A stretch of DNA of 64,000 nucleotides from QGON01 sp963691905. GTDB taxonomy: Bacteria > Pseudomonadota > Gammaproteobacteria > Chromatiales > Chromatiaceae. Location of the stretch: the NCBI GenBank assembly GCA_963691905.1, contig OY829894.1:372001-436000 (forward strand), written 5' to 3'. Positions 8,041 to 15,987 of the stretch are shown here, piece after piece; within the stretch, counting starts at the first letter, position 1, and each line of letters starts with the position of its first letter. The notes beneath the pieces are model-generated. The model did not search any database and had not been told where the DNA came from. It saw only the letters and a list, made by a program, of their open reading frames with translations. The position numbers were made by a program, and so were the translations under genes.

Positions 8041-8571
8041 ATGTCGCAGCACTTGCCCGATCAGTTTGATCCTTGGCGCTTTGCTGATCTGGGCGAGCAA
8101 ATCAGCGGTCGATTTCCGTTGGCGGATTTGCCGAGATTGCGGGCTTGCCTGATGGATAGCGAAGGCGAAGTCGTCTTTGACTTGGTGTTTCAGCGTGATG
8201 AGCGCCGGCGCGCCTGTGTGCAGGGTGACTTGCGGGCCTCATTGAAGCTGGAGTGTCAGCGCTGTCTCGGCCCGATGGTATTGCCGGTGGATGCGGAGAT
8301 CTCTCTGGCGTTTGTCGAAGGCCAGGATGAGGCTGAAGCACTGCCGGAGCAGTTGGATCCTCATCTTGTGGAAGATGGACGGGTGAAACTCAGGGACTTG
8401 GTGGAAGACGACCTGTTACTGGCGTTGCCCCAAGTTGCCAGGCATTCGGAAGGGGACTGCACAATGCAGTCTGTGGATGAGCCTTCCCTGGATCCGGAAT
8501 CGGAGAGCGAGACGGCAGAGCGGAAGAACCCGTTTGCAATACTTGCAGAATTGAAGCGCGACCACGATTAA
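8041..8571 (+). CDS. yceD: YceD/DUF177 family protein (23S rRNA accumulation protein)
   Basis: A 176-residue acidic protein of the DUF177 family. The paired-cysteine segment LECQRCLGPMVLPV around residues 76-90 and the KLRDLVEDDLLLALP motif around 118-132 are typical, with a C-terminal NPFAILAELK. E. coli YceD affects 23S rRNA accumulation, and the gene is almost always directly upstream of rpmF, as here (28 bp spacing). A terminal cysteine pair at about residue 140 is incomplete (one Cys seen in EGDCTM). Confidence 0.9.
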   Translation: MSQHLPDQFDPWRFADLGEQISGRFPLADLPRLRACLMDSEGEVVFDLVFQRDERRRACVQGDLRASLKLECQRCLGPMVLPVDAEISLAFVEGQDEAEALPEQLDPHLVEDGRVKLRDLVEDDLLLALPQVARHSEGDCTMQSVDEPSLDPESESETAERKNPFAILAELKRDHD

Positions 8572-8599
8572 TTGTTAGACTGAACTTAGGAGCTCAGCC

Positions 8600-8779
8600 A
8601 TGGCTGTTCAAAAGAGCAAAAAAACCCCCTCCAGGCGTGGCATGCGTCGTTCTCACGATGCCCTGTCTGCGGAGACCCTCTCCATCGATTCCACCTCCGG
8701 TGAAACTCACCTGCGCCACCATATGAGTGCTGATGGTTTCTACCGTGGCCGTAAAGTGATCGATACCAAAGGCGAATAA
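8600..8779 (+). CDS. rpmF: Ribosomal protein L32
   Basis: A 59-residue basic protein beginning MAVQKSKKTPSRRGMRRSHD, the standard L32 N-terminus; the C-terminus GFYRGRKVIDTKGE also matches the family. It is a component of the 50S subunit. No Zn-binding cysteines are present, which is the usual gammaproteobacterial form. It sits between yceD and plsX, the conserved link between ribosome and phospholipid synthesis genes. A Shine-Dalgarno-like AGGAG lies shortly upstream of the ATG. Confidence 0.97.
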   Translation: MAVQKSKKTPSRRGMRRSHDALSAETLSIDSTSGETHLRHHMSADGFYRGRKVIDTKGE

Positions 8780-8807
8780 GACACCTCTGTGGTCTGTTCC
8801 CTTGGAA

Positions 8808-8866
8808 TCTGTCGGATTTAGACCGCGTTCCCGGCAACGCAGTGGATCAAATCCAAATCCGACAGA
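8808..8866. repeat. 12-bp perfect inverted repeat in the rpmF-plsX spacer
   Basis: TCTGTCGGATTT (8808-8819) and AAATCCGACAGA (8855-8866) are perfect complements around a 35-nt loop that itself contains short pairings. It could be a leader structure or operator for plsX. No T run follows. Confidence 0.5.
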
Positions 8867-8886
8867 CTTTCGGTTAAACCTGGAGT

Positions 8887-8920
8887 CCCGGCAGGTCCTG
8901 TGATCTGGCCGGGTTCTTTA
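8887..8920 (+). terminator. Possible rho-independent terminator or attenuator after rpmF
   Basis: CCCGGC (8887-8892) pairs with GGCCGGG (8907-8913), with an inner AGGTC/GATCT stem, followed by TTCTTTA. It is placed just before plsX, so it may set the ratio of L32 to PlsX transcripts. Confidence 0.45.
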
Positions 8921-8942
8921 TTATCTGGGCTTGTCAAATCTG

Positions 8943-9962
8943 ATGACTAAAGCTGTCACAATCTCTCTGGACGCGATGGGTGGCGACAACGGCGTTGATG
9001 TCGTTATCCCTGCTGCTCTGGACTACCTGAAACATGATAAAGAGACCTCCCTTATCCTGGTGGGGCAGGAGGCCCTGCTCAAGGAGAGGGTCGGCAGTCA
9101 TGGTTTTGGTGATCGCCTGAAGATTCATCACGCTTCCCAGGAAGTCGGGATGGATGAGCTGCCATCCAAGGCGCTGCGGGGGAAGAAAGACTCCTCCATG
9201 CGCGTAGCCATAAATCTGGTGAAGGAGGGTGTTGCAGATGCCTGTGTCAGTGCCGGCAATACCGGTGCGTTGATGGCGACTTCCCGTTTTGTGCTGAAGA
9301 TGCTGCCGAATGTGGATCGTCCCGCGATCATCTCGGCGCTGCCTTGTATCGAAGGCCAGACCTACATGCTGGATCTGGGCGCGAATGTGGATTGTACTGC
9401 CGACCATCTGTTTCAGTTTGCGGTGATGGGCAGCGAGTTGGTCTCGGCGGTGGCGGATACTCCCAATCCCCGTATCGGCCTGCTCAATATCGGACAGGAA
9501 GAGATCAAGGGTAATGAGCAGGTAAAGAGTGCTCATGAACTGCTGGTGGCAAGTTCGCTGAATTATGTCGGCTATGTGGAAGGGGATGACGTCTACATGG
9601 GCGGTGCGGATGTTGTCGTCTCCGACGGTTTTGTCGGCAATGTTGCGCTCAAGAGCAGTGAAGGCGTGGCGAAGATGATCAGCCACTTCATGAAGGAGGG
9701 CTTCAGCAGGAACTGGCTGACTAAGCTTTCCGGATTGATCGCCATGCCGGTGCTCCATTCGCTTCGCCGCCGCATCGACCCGCGCCGTTATAATGGGGCC
9801 AGTCTGCTGGGCCTGCGGGGCATTGTCATCAAAAGTCATGGTGGTGCGGATGAGCTGGCGTTTGCCAATGCGATCAGTAGTGCGCGCAAAGCCGCGCTTA
9901 CCGATGTCCCATCCCGCATCAAGACCCAGGTCGAAGCACATTTGAAAAGGGAAAGCGAGTGA
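8943..9962 (+). CDS. plsX: Phosphate acyltransferase PlsX
   Basis: A 339-residue acyl-ACP:phosphate transacylase, the first step from fatty acid to phospholipid synthesis. It begins with VTISLDAMGGDNGVDVVIPA and contains SAGNTGALMA, the diagnostic PlsX segments. The ATG at 8943 gives the normal family start; an in-frame TTG four codons upstream (8931) is possible. The stop overlaps the GTG start of fabH by three bases, showing translational coupling within the plsX-fabH-fabD-fabG run. Confidence 0.96.
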   Translation: MTKAVTISLDAMGGDNGVDVVIPAALDYLKHDKETSLILVGQEALLKERVGSHGFGDRLKIHHASQEVGMDELPSKALRGKKDSSMRVAINLVKEGVADACVSAGNTGALMATSRFVLKMLPNVDRPAIISALPCIEGQTYMLDLGANVDCTADHLFQFAVMGSELVSAVADTPNPRIGLLNIGQEEIKGNEQVKSAHELLVASSLNYVGYVEGDDVYMGGADVVVSDGFVGNVALKSSEGVAKMISHFMKEGFSRNWLTKLSGLIAMPVLHSLRRRIDPRRYNGASLLGLRGIVIKSHGGADELAFANAISSARKAALTDVPSRIKTQVEAHLKRESE

Positions 9963-10927
9963 TCTACTCCCGTATCGCCGGTACCGGCAGTTATCTTCCA
10001 GAAAAGGTTCTGACGAATAAGGATCTGGAAAAGATAGTGGATACCACAGATCAGTGGATCATGGATCGAACCGGTATCAAGAAGCGCCATATAGCCGCTG
10101 ACGATGAGTACACCTGTGATCTGGCAGAAAAGGCCGCCCGGAATGCCATGGAGATGGCTGGTGTCGGGCCAAAAGATATTGATCTGATCGTGGTGGCTAC
10201 CACCACGCCGGATCAGATTTTCCCCAGCACCGCCTGTCTCTTGCAGGCTCGGCTCGGTATCCACGGACCTGCGGCTTTCGACGTTCAGGCCGTTTGTACG
10301 GGCTTTGTCTACGCAACGGGTGTGGCGGACAAGTTCATCAAAACCGGCAGTGCCAAATGTGCCCTGGTGATCGGTGCCGAGACTCTCTCCCGTATTGTCG
10401 ACTGGAACGATCGCAATACCTGTGTCCTGTTTGGTGACGGCGCGGGTGCGGTTGTGCTTGAGGCCAGTGAACAACCGGGCATCATCTCCACACATCTGCA
10501 CGCAGATGGCGCCTTCGAAGGGCTTTTGCGTGTACCCAGCGGTGTCTCCCGTAACTATGGGGCGCTGCAAGAGGGTGTCGCCTATATGGAGATGCGGGGC
10601 AACGAGGTCTTCAAGATGGCGGTTACCACGTTGGGCCGTATCGTCGATGAAACCCTCAAGGCCAACGATATGGATAGATCGGATGTGGACTGGCTGATAC
10701 CGCATCAGGCAAACATCCGCATTATCAACGCTACAGCCAAGAAACTGCGCACCTCCATGGACCATGTGGTCGTTACCGTGCATGAACATGGTAATACCTC
10801 GGCTGCTTCGGTGCCGCTGGCGCTGGATACCGCAGTTCGGGATGGGCGCATCAAGCGCGGCGAAACCCTTTTGATGGAAGCCTTTGGTGGCGGGTTCACT
10901 TGGGGCTCCGTCCTCGCCAAATTCTGA
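9959..10927 (+). CDS. fabH: Beta-ketoacyl-ACP synthase III
   Basis: A 322-residue KAS III that condenses acetyl-CoA with malonyl-ACP to start fatty-acid elongation. The catalytic triad is visible: Cys in DVQAVCTGF, His in IPHQAN and Asn in HEHGNTSAAS. It starts with GTG inside the end of plsX (GTGA overlap). It lies in the order plsX-fabH-fabD-fabG, standard for gammaproteobacteria. Confidence 0.97.
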   Translation: MIYSRIAGTGSYLPEKVLTNKDLEKIVDTTDQWIMDRTGIKKRHIAADDEYTCDLAEKAARNAMEMAGVGPKDIDLIVVATTTPDQIFPSTACLLQARLGIHGPAAFDVQAVCTGFVYATGVADKFIKTGSAKCALVIGAETLSRIVDWNDRNTCVLFGDGAGAVVLEASEQPGIISTHLHADGAFEGLLRVPSGVSRNYGALQEGVAYMEMRGNEVFKMAVTTLGRIVDETLKANDMDRSDVDWLIPHQANIRIINATAKKLRTSMDHVVVTVHEHGNTSAASVPLALDTAVRDGRIKRGETLLMEAFGGGFTWGSVLAKF

Positions 10928-10956
10928 TCCATAGACCTTTCAGATTATCTTAAATT

Positions 10957-11898
10957 ATGAGTGACACCGCATTTAGTATTGTCTTTCCTGGTCAGGGTTC
11001 CCAGTCCGTGGGTATGTTGAAAGCATTGGCCGACGATTTTTCTTTAGTGGGCGATACTTTTACGGAAGCCTCGGACGCCTTGGGCTTAGATCTCTGGAAA
11101 CTTGTGCTGGATGGCCCGAAAGAGGCGCTGAACCAGACCCAGAATACCCAACCTGCGATGCTGGCGGCCGGTGTCGCTGTATGGCGCGTCTGGCAGGCCC
11201 AGGGAGGCGCGGCTCCGGCTGTCATGGCCGGTCATAGTCTCGGTGAGTACAGTGCACTGGTCTGCGCCGGTGCGATGGGTTTTGCCGATGCGGTCTCACT
11301 GGTGGCCAAGCGCGGTATGTTCATGCAGGAGGCAGTGCCGGAAGGTACCGGCGCCATGGCTGCGATCCTGGGACTCGAAGACGAAAAGGTGCGGGACGTC
11401 TGTGCCACTGCCGCAGAGTCGCAAGTGGTGGAGGCTGTTAACTTCAACTCTCCTGGGCAGGTGGTGATTGCAGGTAGCAAGGCTGCGGTGGATCGCGCCT
11501 GTGGACTGGCGAAAGAGGCGGGCGCCAAGCGTGCATTGCCCCTTCCAGTCAGCGTGCCCTCCCACTGCGCATTGATGAAGCCCGCAGCCGAAAGACTTGC
11601 TGAACAGCTGCAGGATATTGCGATTGAGATGCCCTTGATCCCCGTACTACACAATGTCGACGTTGCGGTTGCGGCTGATGCCGGGGCCATCAGAGCCCGG
11701 CTTGCGGAACAGCTCCATAATCCGGTGCGCTGGGTGGAGACGATCCAGAGCATATCGGAGAGAGGCATCGACAAGATCGTCGAGGCTGGACCGGGTAAGG
11801 TACTCACTGGCTTGAACAAACGCATCGACCGCAAGCTGACCGGTTTTGCCGTCCTCGATAGCGATACCATGAATGCTGCTCTGGAGGCGCTGAAATGA
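10957..11898 (+). CDS. fabD: Malonyl-CoA:ACP transacylase
   Basis: A 313-residue transacylase that loads malonate onto ACP. The N-terminal FPGQGSQSVGM and the nucleophile motif GHSLGEYSAL (catalytic Ser) are present, as is VPSHCALMKPAAE with the catalytic His region. It starts 29 bp after fabH, and its stop overlaps the fabG start (ATGA). Confidence 0.97.
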   Translation: MSDTAFSIVFPGQGSQSVGMLKALADDFSLVGDTFTEASDALGLDLWKLVLDGPKEALNQTQNTQPAMLAAGVAVWRVWQAQGGAAPAVMAGHSLGEYSALVCAGAMGFADAVSLVAKRGMFMQEAVPEGTGAMAAILGLEDEKVRDVCATAAESQVVEAVNFNSPGQVVIAGSKAAVDRACGLAKEAGAKRALPLPVSVPSHCALMKPAAERLAEQLQDIAIEMPLIPVLHNVDVAVAADAGAIRARLAEQLHNPVRWVETIQSISERGIDKIVEAGPGKVLTGLNKRIDRKLTGFAVLDSDTMNAALEALK

Positions 11899-12638
11899 TG
11901 CTGGACAATGAAATTGCACTGGTGACCGGTGCCAGTCGGGGTATTGGTGAAGCTATCGCAGATTCGCTGGCAAAGGCGGGTGCAACCATTATCGGTACTG
12001 CTACAACACAGGGTGGCGCGGATGCCATCTCAGCGCGTTTTGCAGCGGCAGGTTTCAAGGGACAGGGGATGGTGCTGAATGTGACCGAACAGGCATCGGT
12101 CGATGGGGTGGTCAAGGCGATCAATGATCAGTTCGGCGTACCCACTATTCTGGTCAATAATGCCGGTATTACCCGCGATAATCTGTTGATGCGCATGAAG
12201 GAAGAGGAGTGGGAAAGCATCATCGACACCAATCTGACTTCGGTCTTCCGCCTCAGCAAGGCATTGCTGCGCGGCATGATGAAGGCGCGTAAAGGCCGGG
12301 TTATCAATATCTCTTCCGTTGTCGGAGCCATGGGTAATCCCGGGCAGACCAACTACGCGGCGGCCAAGGCCGGTATCTTCGGTTTTACCCGTTCCATGGC
12401 GCGGGAGGTGGGATCCCGGAATATTACGGTCAATGCGATCGCCCCCGGCTTTATCGAAACCGACATGACCAATGAATTGCCGGAAGAGCAGCGCAAGATG
12501 CTCATCAATGGTATCCCACTGCAGAAACTGGGGCAGCCGGAGGATATTGCCAATGCGGTGTTGTTCCTTGCTTCGGAGAGCGGTGGCTATATTACCGGCG
12601 AGACGATTCACGTCAATGGTGGCATGTATATGGGGTAA
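11895..12638 (+). CDS. fabG: 3-oxoacyl-ACP reductase
   Basis: A 247-residue short-chain dehydrogenase. It has the NADPH-binding TGASRGIG near residue 12, NNAGITRDNL, and the active-site Ser/Tyr/Lys set with YAAAKAG near residue 151. The C-terminal GETIHVNGGMYM is typical of FabG. It reduces 3-oxoacyl-ACP in each elongation cycle. The start overlaps fabD by four bases. A second in-frame ATG follows directly. Confidence 0.97.
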   Translation: MMLDNEIALVTGASRGIGEAIADSLAKAGATIIGTATTQGGADAISARFAAAGFKGQGMVLNVTEQASVDGVVKAINDQFGVPTILVNNAGITRDNLLMRMKEEEWESIIDTNLTSVFRLSKALLRGMMKARKGRVINISSVVGAMGNPGQTNYAAAKAGIFGFTRSMAREVGSRNITVNAIAPGFIETDMTNELPEEQRKMLINGIPLQKLGQPEDIANAVLFLASESGGYITGETIHVNGGMYMG

Positions 12639-12640
12639 CT

Positions 12641-12689
12641 ATTCAGCTACAAGCTCATATTAACTGTGCTGAATGGTGAATTTCTTTTT
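12641..12689 (+). terminator. Possible terminator after fabG
   Basis: ATTCAGC (12641-12647) pairs with GCTGAAT (12668-12674), followed by TTTCTTTTT at 12681-12689. The stem is only 7 bp with a 20-nt loop, so it may be weak and allow partial read-through to acpP. Confidence 0.4.
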
Positions 12690-12764
12690 GTCGAAAGCGA
12701 TATTCTTCCGAGAAAAATCATTTATGTTTTTGATAAATAAGAGAAATTACCAATATTTCTTGTG

Positions 12765-12773
12765 TGATACACT
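12765..12773 (+). promoter_or_regulatory. Possible extended -10 promoter of acpP
   Basis: TGA followed by TACACT (12768-12773) fits an extended -10 element (TGnTAtaaT-like) about 95 bases before acpP, in an AT-rich spacer. No good -35 element is seen. A separate acpP promoter is expected from the high demand for ACP. Confidence 0.35.
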
Positions 12774-12868
12774 ACGGCGGCTTACGCTTTTCTCATGCAA
12801 GGTTTATTAATACAATATCGCATCCGCCGCATTTGTGGCCGAAGCTTAATCCAGAGGAAATTAAGAAC

Positions 12869-13102
12869 ATGACCGATGTCGTAGAAAGAGTTCGTAAAAT
12901 TGTCGTGGAACAACTGGGTGTCAAAGAGGACGAAGTAACTACCGAAGCTTCCTTTGTCGATGATCTCGGTGCTGACTCTCTCGACACTGTTGAACTGGTG
13001 ATGGCACTCGAAGAGGAATTCGAAACCGAAATTCCTGATGAGGAAGCTGAAAAGATCACCACTGTTCAGTTGGCTGTTAACTACATCAACTCACACAACT
13101 GA
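12869..13102 (+). CDS. acpP: Acyl carrier protein
   Basis: A 77-residue acidic ACP. The phosphopantetheine attachment motif DDLGADSLDTVELVMALE is present, with Ser37 as the modified residue. The ATG at 12869 gives the standard MxxVxERVRKIV N-terminus and is preceded by AGAGGAA at about 12853-12859; longer upstream in-frame codons are not conserved. A strong terminator follows. Confidence 0.98.
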   Translation: MTDVVERVRKIVVEQLGVKEDEVTTEASFVDDLGADSLDTVELVMALEEEFETEIPDEEAEKITTVQLAVNYINSHN

Positions 13103-13124
13103 TAGCTATCGGCTAATTGTTCGG

Positions 13125-13160
13125 GCCGCGCTGTTCCCAGTTACTGGGACGCGGCTTTTT
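13125..13160 (+). terminator. Rho-independent terminator of acpP
   Basis: GCCGCG (13125-13130) and the inner TTCCCAG/CTGGGA pairing close on GCGGC, followed by TTTTT (13156-13160). This is a canonical hairpin plus T run, about 20 bp after the acpP stop. Confidence 0.85.
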
Positions 13161-13199
13161 GCTTTTTGCAAGCCTAACCAGATCAGGGGGTAGTCTTAC

Positions 13200-14441
13200 A
13201 TGACTGTAAGAAGGGTTGTCGTTACCGGGCTCGGAATGGTCGCGCCTGTTGGACTGGACGTGCCGTCGTCATGGGAAAGCATCCTGGCTGGCAAGAGTGG
13301 TATCCAACCGATCACTCATTTCGATATCGAGCCCTTCACCACCCGTTTCGGCGGACCGATCTACGGGTTCGAGATGACTGACTATGTCTCAAAGAAAGAC
13401 GCCAAGAAGATGGACAAGTTCATCCACTACGGTGTCGCTGCGGGGTGTCAGGCAATCGAGGATTCCGGGCTGGAAGTGACCGAAGAGAATGCCGATCGAA
13501 TCGGTGTGCTAATCGGTTCCGGTATTGGCGGCATCACGGGCATCGAAAATAGCTACCAAGCCTATAAAGATGGTGGTCCCCGTAAGATCTCACCATTTTT
13601 CGTCCCGGCCAATATTATCAATATGGTCTCCGGGAACCTCTCGATCAAATATGGATTGAAAGGGCCCAACTATTCGATCGTCTCTGCTTGCAGCAGTGGC
13701 TCTCACAGTATCGGTGAGGCGGCGATGATGATTCGTCATGGCCGCACCGACGTCATGGTCGCGGGTGGGGCGGAGATGGCAACGTCGCCGGTCGGCCTCG
13801 GTGGGTTTGCCGCGGCCAGAGCGTTGTCACGCCGCAACGACGATCCCCAGGGCGCCAGCCGTCCCTGGGATCGTGATCGTGATGGTTTCGTGCTTAGTGA
13901 CGGGGCTGGTGTGATGGTGCTCGAAGAGTACGAGCATGCCAAGGCCCGTGGGGCGAAGATCTACGCCGAGCTGGTTGGTGTGGGCATGAACTCCGATGCG
14001 TTCCACATGACTTCGCCTTCGAAGGATGGTTCCGGTGCTGCCGGCTGTATGAAGCTGGCGCTGAAAGATGCCGGTATCAATCTGGAAGAGGTGGATTACA
14101 TCAACGCCCATGGCACCTCCACCCCGGCAGGTGATGTGGCCGAGACCAAGGCGGTCAAGCTGGCCTTTGGGGATCACGCCTACAAGCTCTGCGTCAGCTC
14201 GACGAAATCGATGACTGGGCACATGCTGGGTGCCGCAGGTGGTGCCGAAGCGGTCTTTACCGTTCTCGCTCTGCGTGATCAGGTGGCGCCGCCCACGATC
14301 AACCTGGAGAATCAGGATCCTGAGTGTGACCTGGATTTTGTTCCCAATGCTGCGCGTGAGATGAAACTGGATGTGGTTATCTCCAACTCTTTCGGTTTTG
14401 GTGGTACCAACGGTACGCTTGCGTTCCGCAAGATTGATTGA
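13200..14441 (+). CDS. fabF: Beta-ketoacyl-ACP synthase II
   Basis: A 413-residue KAS II that elongates acyl-ACP with malonyl-ACP. The nucleophilic Cys lies in SIVSACSSGSHSIGEA; the two active-site His lie in INAHGTSTPAGD and KSMTGHMLGAAGG, and the C-terminal NSFGFGGTNGTL glycine-rich loop is present. It follows acpP after that gene's terminator, so it probably has its own promoter in the 40 bp before the ATG. Confidence 0.97.
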   Translation: MTVRRVVVTGLGMVAPVGLDVPSSWESILAGKSGIQPITHFDIEPFTTRFGGPIYGFEMTDYVSKKDAKKMDKFIHYGVAAGCQAIEDSGLEVTEENADRIGVLIGSGIGGITGIENSYQAYKDGGPRKISPFFVPANIINMVSGNLSIKYGLKGPNYSIVSACSSGSHSIGEAAMMIRHGRTDVMVAGGAEMATSPVGLGGFAAARALSRRNDDPQGASRPWDRDRDGFVLSDGAGVMVLEEYEHAKARGAKIYAELVGVGMNSDAFHMTSPSKDGSGAAGCMKLALKDAGINLEEVDYINAHGTSTPAGDVAETKAVKLAFGDHAYKLCVSSTKSMTGHMLGAAGGAEAVFTVLALRDQVAPPTINLENQDPECDLDFVPNAAREMKLDVVISNSFGFGGTNGTLAFRKID

Positions 14442-14456
14442 TTCAATACATCCGTA

Positions 14457-14488
14457 CTACGTAGCTCCCCGTCCGGGGGGCTACGTAC
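14457..14488. repeat. Strong hairpin between fabF and pabC
   Basis: TACGTAGC (14458-14465) and GCTACGTA (14480-14487) flank CCCC/GGGG pairing to make a 13-14 bp stem. There is no T run, so this may be a REP-like or mRNA-stabilising element rather than a terminator. Confidence 0.5.
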
Positions 14489-14522
14489 ACCTCCCTCCAG
14501 GCCCATTTTCGGGCACAAACCT

Positions 14523-15341
14523 TTGTTGATCGACGGACAACCCGCAGACCAGATTCCGGTGTCGGATCGTGGCCTGCTGTATGGTGATGGGTTGTTTGAA
14601 ACCATCGCTGTGACGGAAGGAGTGCCCCGTCTGTGGGAAGCGCACATGGAGCGCCTGACCCAGGGAGAAGATCGTCTTGGTTTTCCCTTTCAGGATAAGT
14701 CGCTACTGTTGGCAGAGGCGCGGAAGTTGATCTCCGACACCAGGCATGGTGTGTTGAAGTTGCTGCTGACCCGTGGCAGTGGTGGCCGCGGTTATCGTGC
14801 CCCTCGTGATGCAACCCCCCGCCGCATACTGACGCTCTACCCCTGGCCCGACTATCCTGATACCTGGTTCGAAGCAGGTATCAGGCTGCGCGTGTGTGAA
14901 ACACGGCTTGGACGGAATCGCGCCCTGGCAGGACTCAAACACCTCAATCGTCTGGAGCAGGTACTGGCCCGGAATGAGTGGGATGATCCAGAGATTCCGG
15001 AGGGTGTGATGCTCGATGAGAACGACCTGGTGGTTGAGGGCACTCAATCGAACCTTTTTCTGCTGTCAGAAGGACGTCTGTTGACACCGGATCTCACCGA
15101 TTGTGGGGTTGCCGGCGTGATGCGGCGGTTGGTGCTTGAGATGGCTACGCAGCTGGGAATCGAAACTCTAATCAAAAGACTGACGCTTCAGGAGTGCAAG
15201 GCGGGCGACGCTCTGTTCATCACCAATTCGATTCTGGGGATCTGTCCTGTCTCAGAGCTGGAAGAGAGGCGCTTCACAGTGGAATCGATTCCTGAAAGGC
15301 TGGTTTTGAGTGTTCAAAAACAGGCATTCGGCAAGGCTTGA
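14523..15341 (+). CDS. pabC: Aminodeoxychorismate lyase
   Basis: A 272-residue PLP-dependent fold-IV enzyme that releases p-aminobenzoate from aminodeoxychorismate for folate synthesis. The N-terminal PVSDRGLLYGDGLFET is the family signature, the PLP lysine is in GLKHLNRLEQVLAR, and EGTQSNLFLL and ITNSILGICPV complete the active site. The TTG at 14523 gives a family-like N-terminus (MLIDGQPADQIPVSD). In most gammaproteobacteria pabC is followed by mltG-tmk-holB. Here the next gene is an unrelated carbamoyltransferase cassette on the opposite strand, so synteny breaks here. Confidence 0.93.
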   Translation: MLIDGQPADQIPVSDRGLLYGDGLFETIAVTEGVPRLWEAHMERLTQGEDRLGFPFQDKSLLLAEARKLISDTRHGVLKLLLTRGSGGRGYRAPRDATPRRILTLYPWPDYPDTWFEAGIRLRVCETRLGRNRALAGLKHLNRLEQVLARNEWDDPEIPEGVMLDENDLVVEGTQSNLFLLSEGRLLTPDLTDCGVAGVMRRLVLEMATQLGIETLIKRLTLQECKAGDALFITNSILGICPVSELEERRFTVESIPERLVLSVQKQAFGKA

Positions 15342-15376
15342 GCCTTACCTTTTTCTGTTTCTACCCTTGTTGCGCA

Positions 15377-15412
15377 TCAGTCCGGAGCATAGATCAATCT
15401 GCTCCGGACTGA
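15377..15412. terminator. 13-bp perfect inverted repeat between converging pabC and cassette copy 1
   Basis: TCAGTCCGGAGCA (15377-15389) and TGCTCCGGACTGA (15400-15412) form a perfect stem with a 10-nt loop. There is no T run on either side, but its place between converging genes suggests a shared terminator. It ends four bases before the 2.4-kb repeat begins. Confidence 0.5.
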
Positions 15413-15421
15413 GTTAGCGGT

Positions 15422-15574
15422 TTAAAAGAGGGTATAGATGAAAGGTGCGACGGCAGATCCCTGAGACAGCACCACCAGAGCGCCAAGCAGCAGCATGATG
15501 ATGATGATGGGGGCAAGCCAGAACTTCTTGCGCTCTTTCATAAAACCGAAGAGGTCTTTGATTAGGTCGATCAT
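15422..15574 (-). CDS. DUF5989 (SxtK-like) small membrane protein, copy 1
   Basis: A 50-residue protein beginning MIDLIKDLFGFMKERKKFWL, then one hydrophobic helix (about residues 20-42) and ending PFIYTLF. It matches the small DUF5989 proteins that accompany NodU/CmcH-type carbamoyltransferases and SxtJ-like proteins, equivalent to SxtK of saxitoxin clusters. Its role is unknown. Its ATG overlaps the SxtJ-like stop by one base (TAATG), so the three genes are coupled. It was identified by direct translation. Confidence 0.8.
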   Translation of the reverse strand: MIDLIKDLFGFMKERKKFWLAPIIIIMLLLGALVVLSQGSAVAPFIYTLF

Positions 15575-15978
15575 TAGTAGGGGTTCTCCAAGCTCTTTTT
15601 GTCGGGCGTGTGGCTGTCGATCCGGTAGGACTTGGCCTCCGCATCGTACTTGCGCCGCATGGGGTCATTGAACAGCCGCATGACCAAGCCTGCCGGGAAG
15701 AAAACCAGGAAAAAAACGATGCCGAGGACCAGTGGCGTGGTGATCTTGCTCATCATCAGGCCGAACTTCATCCACACCTTGTAGACGGGGCCTAGCGAGT
15801 TGGGGGCCAGCAGCGCCCAGACAGCCAATATCCCAGCCAGAACCCAGGGCCAAAGCGGGATACTGATATCCAGCAGCCAGGGGAAGAAGAGACCGAAGAT
15901 GACTGCGATGATGCCGCCCGTTACCAGGCCGAATTCCCGCAGTCCTTTTTTGTCGAGTTCAGGTATTGTGTGTTCCAT
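15574..15978 (-). CDS. SxtJ-family membrane protein, copy 1
   Basis: A 134-residue protein with about three membrane helices (VTGGIIAVIFGLFFPWLL, WPWVLAGILAVWALLAP, and PLVLGIVFFLVFFPAGLVM) and a charged C-terminal tail with DPMRRKYD, the SxtJ-family signature region. In saxitoxin clusters sxtJ lies directly after the carbamoyltransferase sxtI, exactly as here (9-bp gap). Function is unproven; it may anchor or present the carbamoyltransferase at the membrane. Confidence 0.82.
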   Translation of the reverse strand: MEHTIPELDKKGLREFGLVTGGIIAVIFGLFFPWLLDISIPLWPWVLAGILAVWALLAPNSLGPVYKVWMKFGLMMSKITTPLVLGIVFFLVFFPAGLVMRLFNDPMRRKYDAEAKSYRIDSHTPDKKSLENPY

Positions 15979-15987
15979 TGTTACAGA

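Noticed and set aside
8934..9941. Long open frame (335 codons) opposite plsX
   Set aside because: It is antisense to a highly conserved gene and shows no protein-family features; it is a codon-bias shadow.
9836..10789. 317-codon frame opposite plsX/fabH
   Set aside because: Same reason: antisense to conserved genes, composition typical of shadows.
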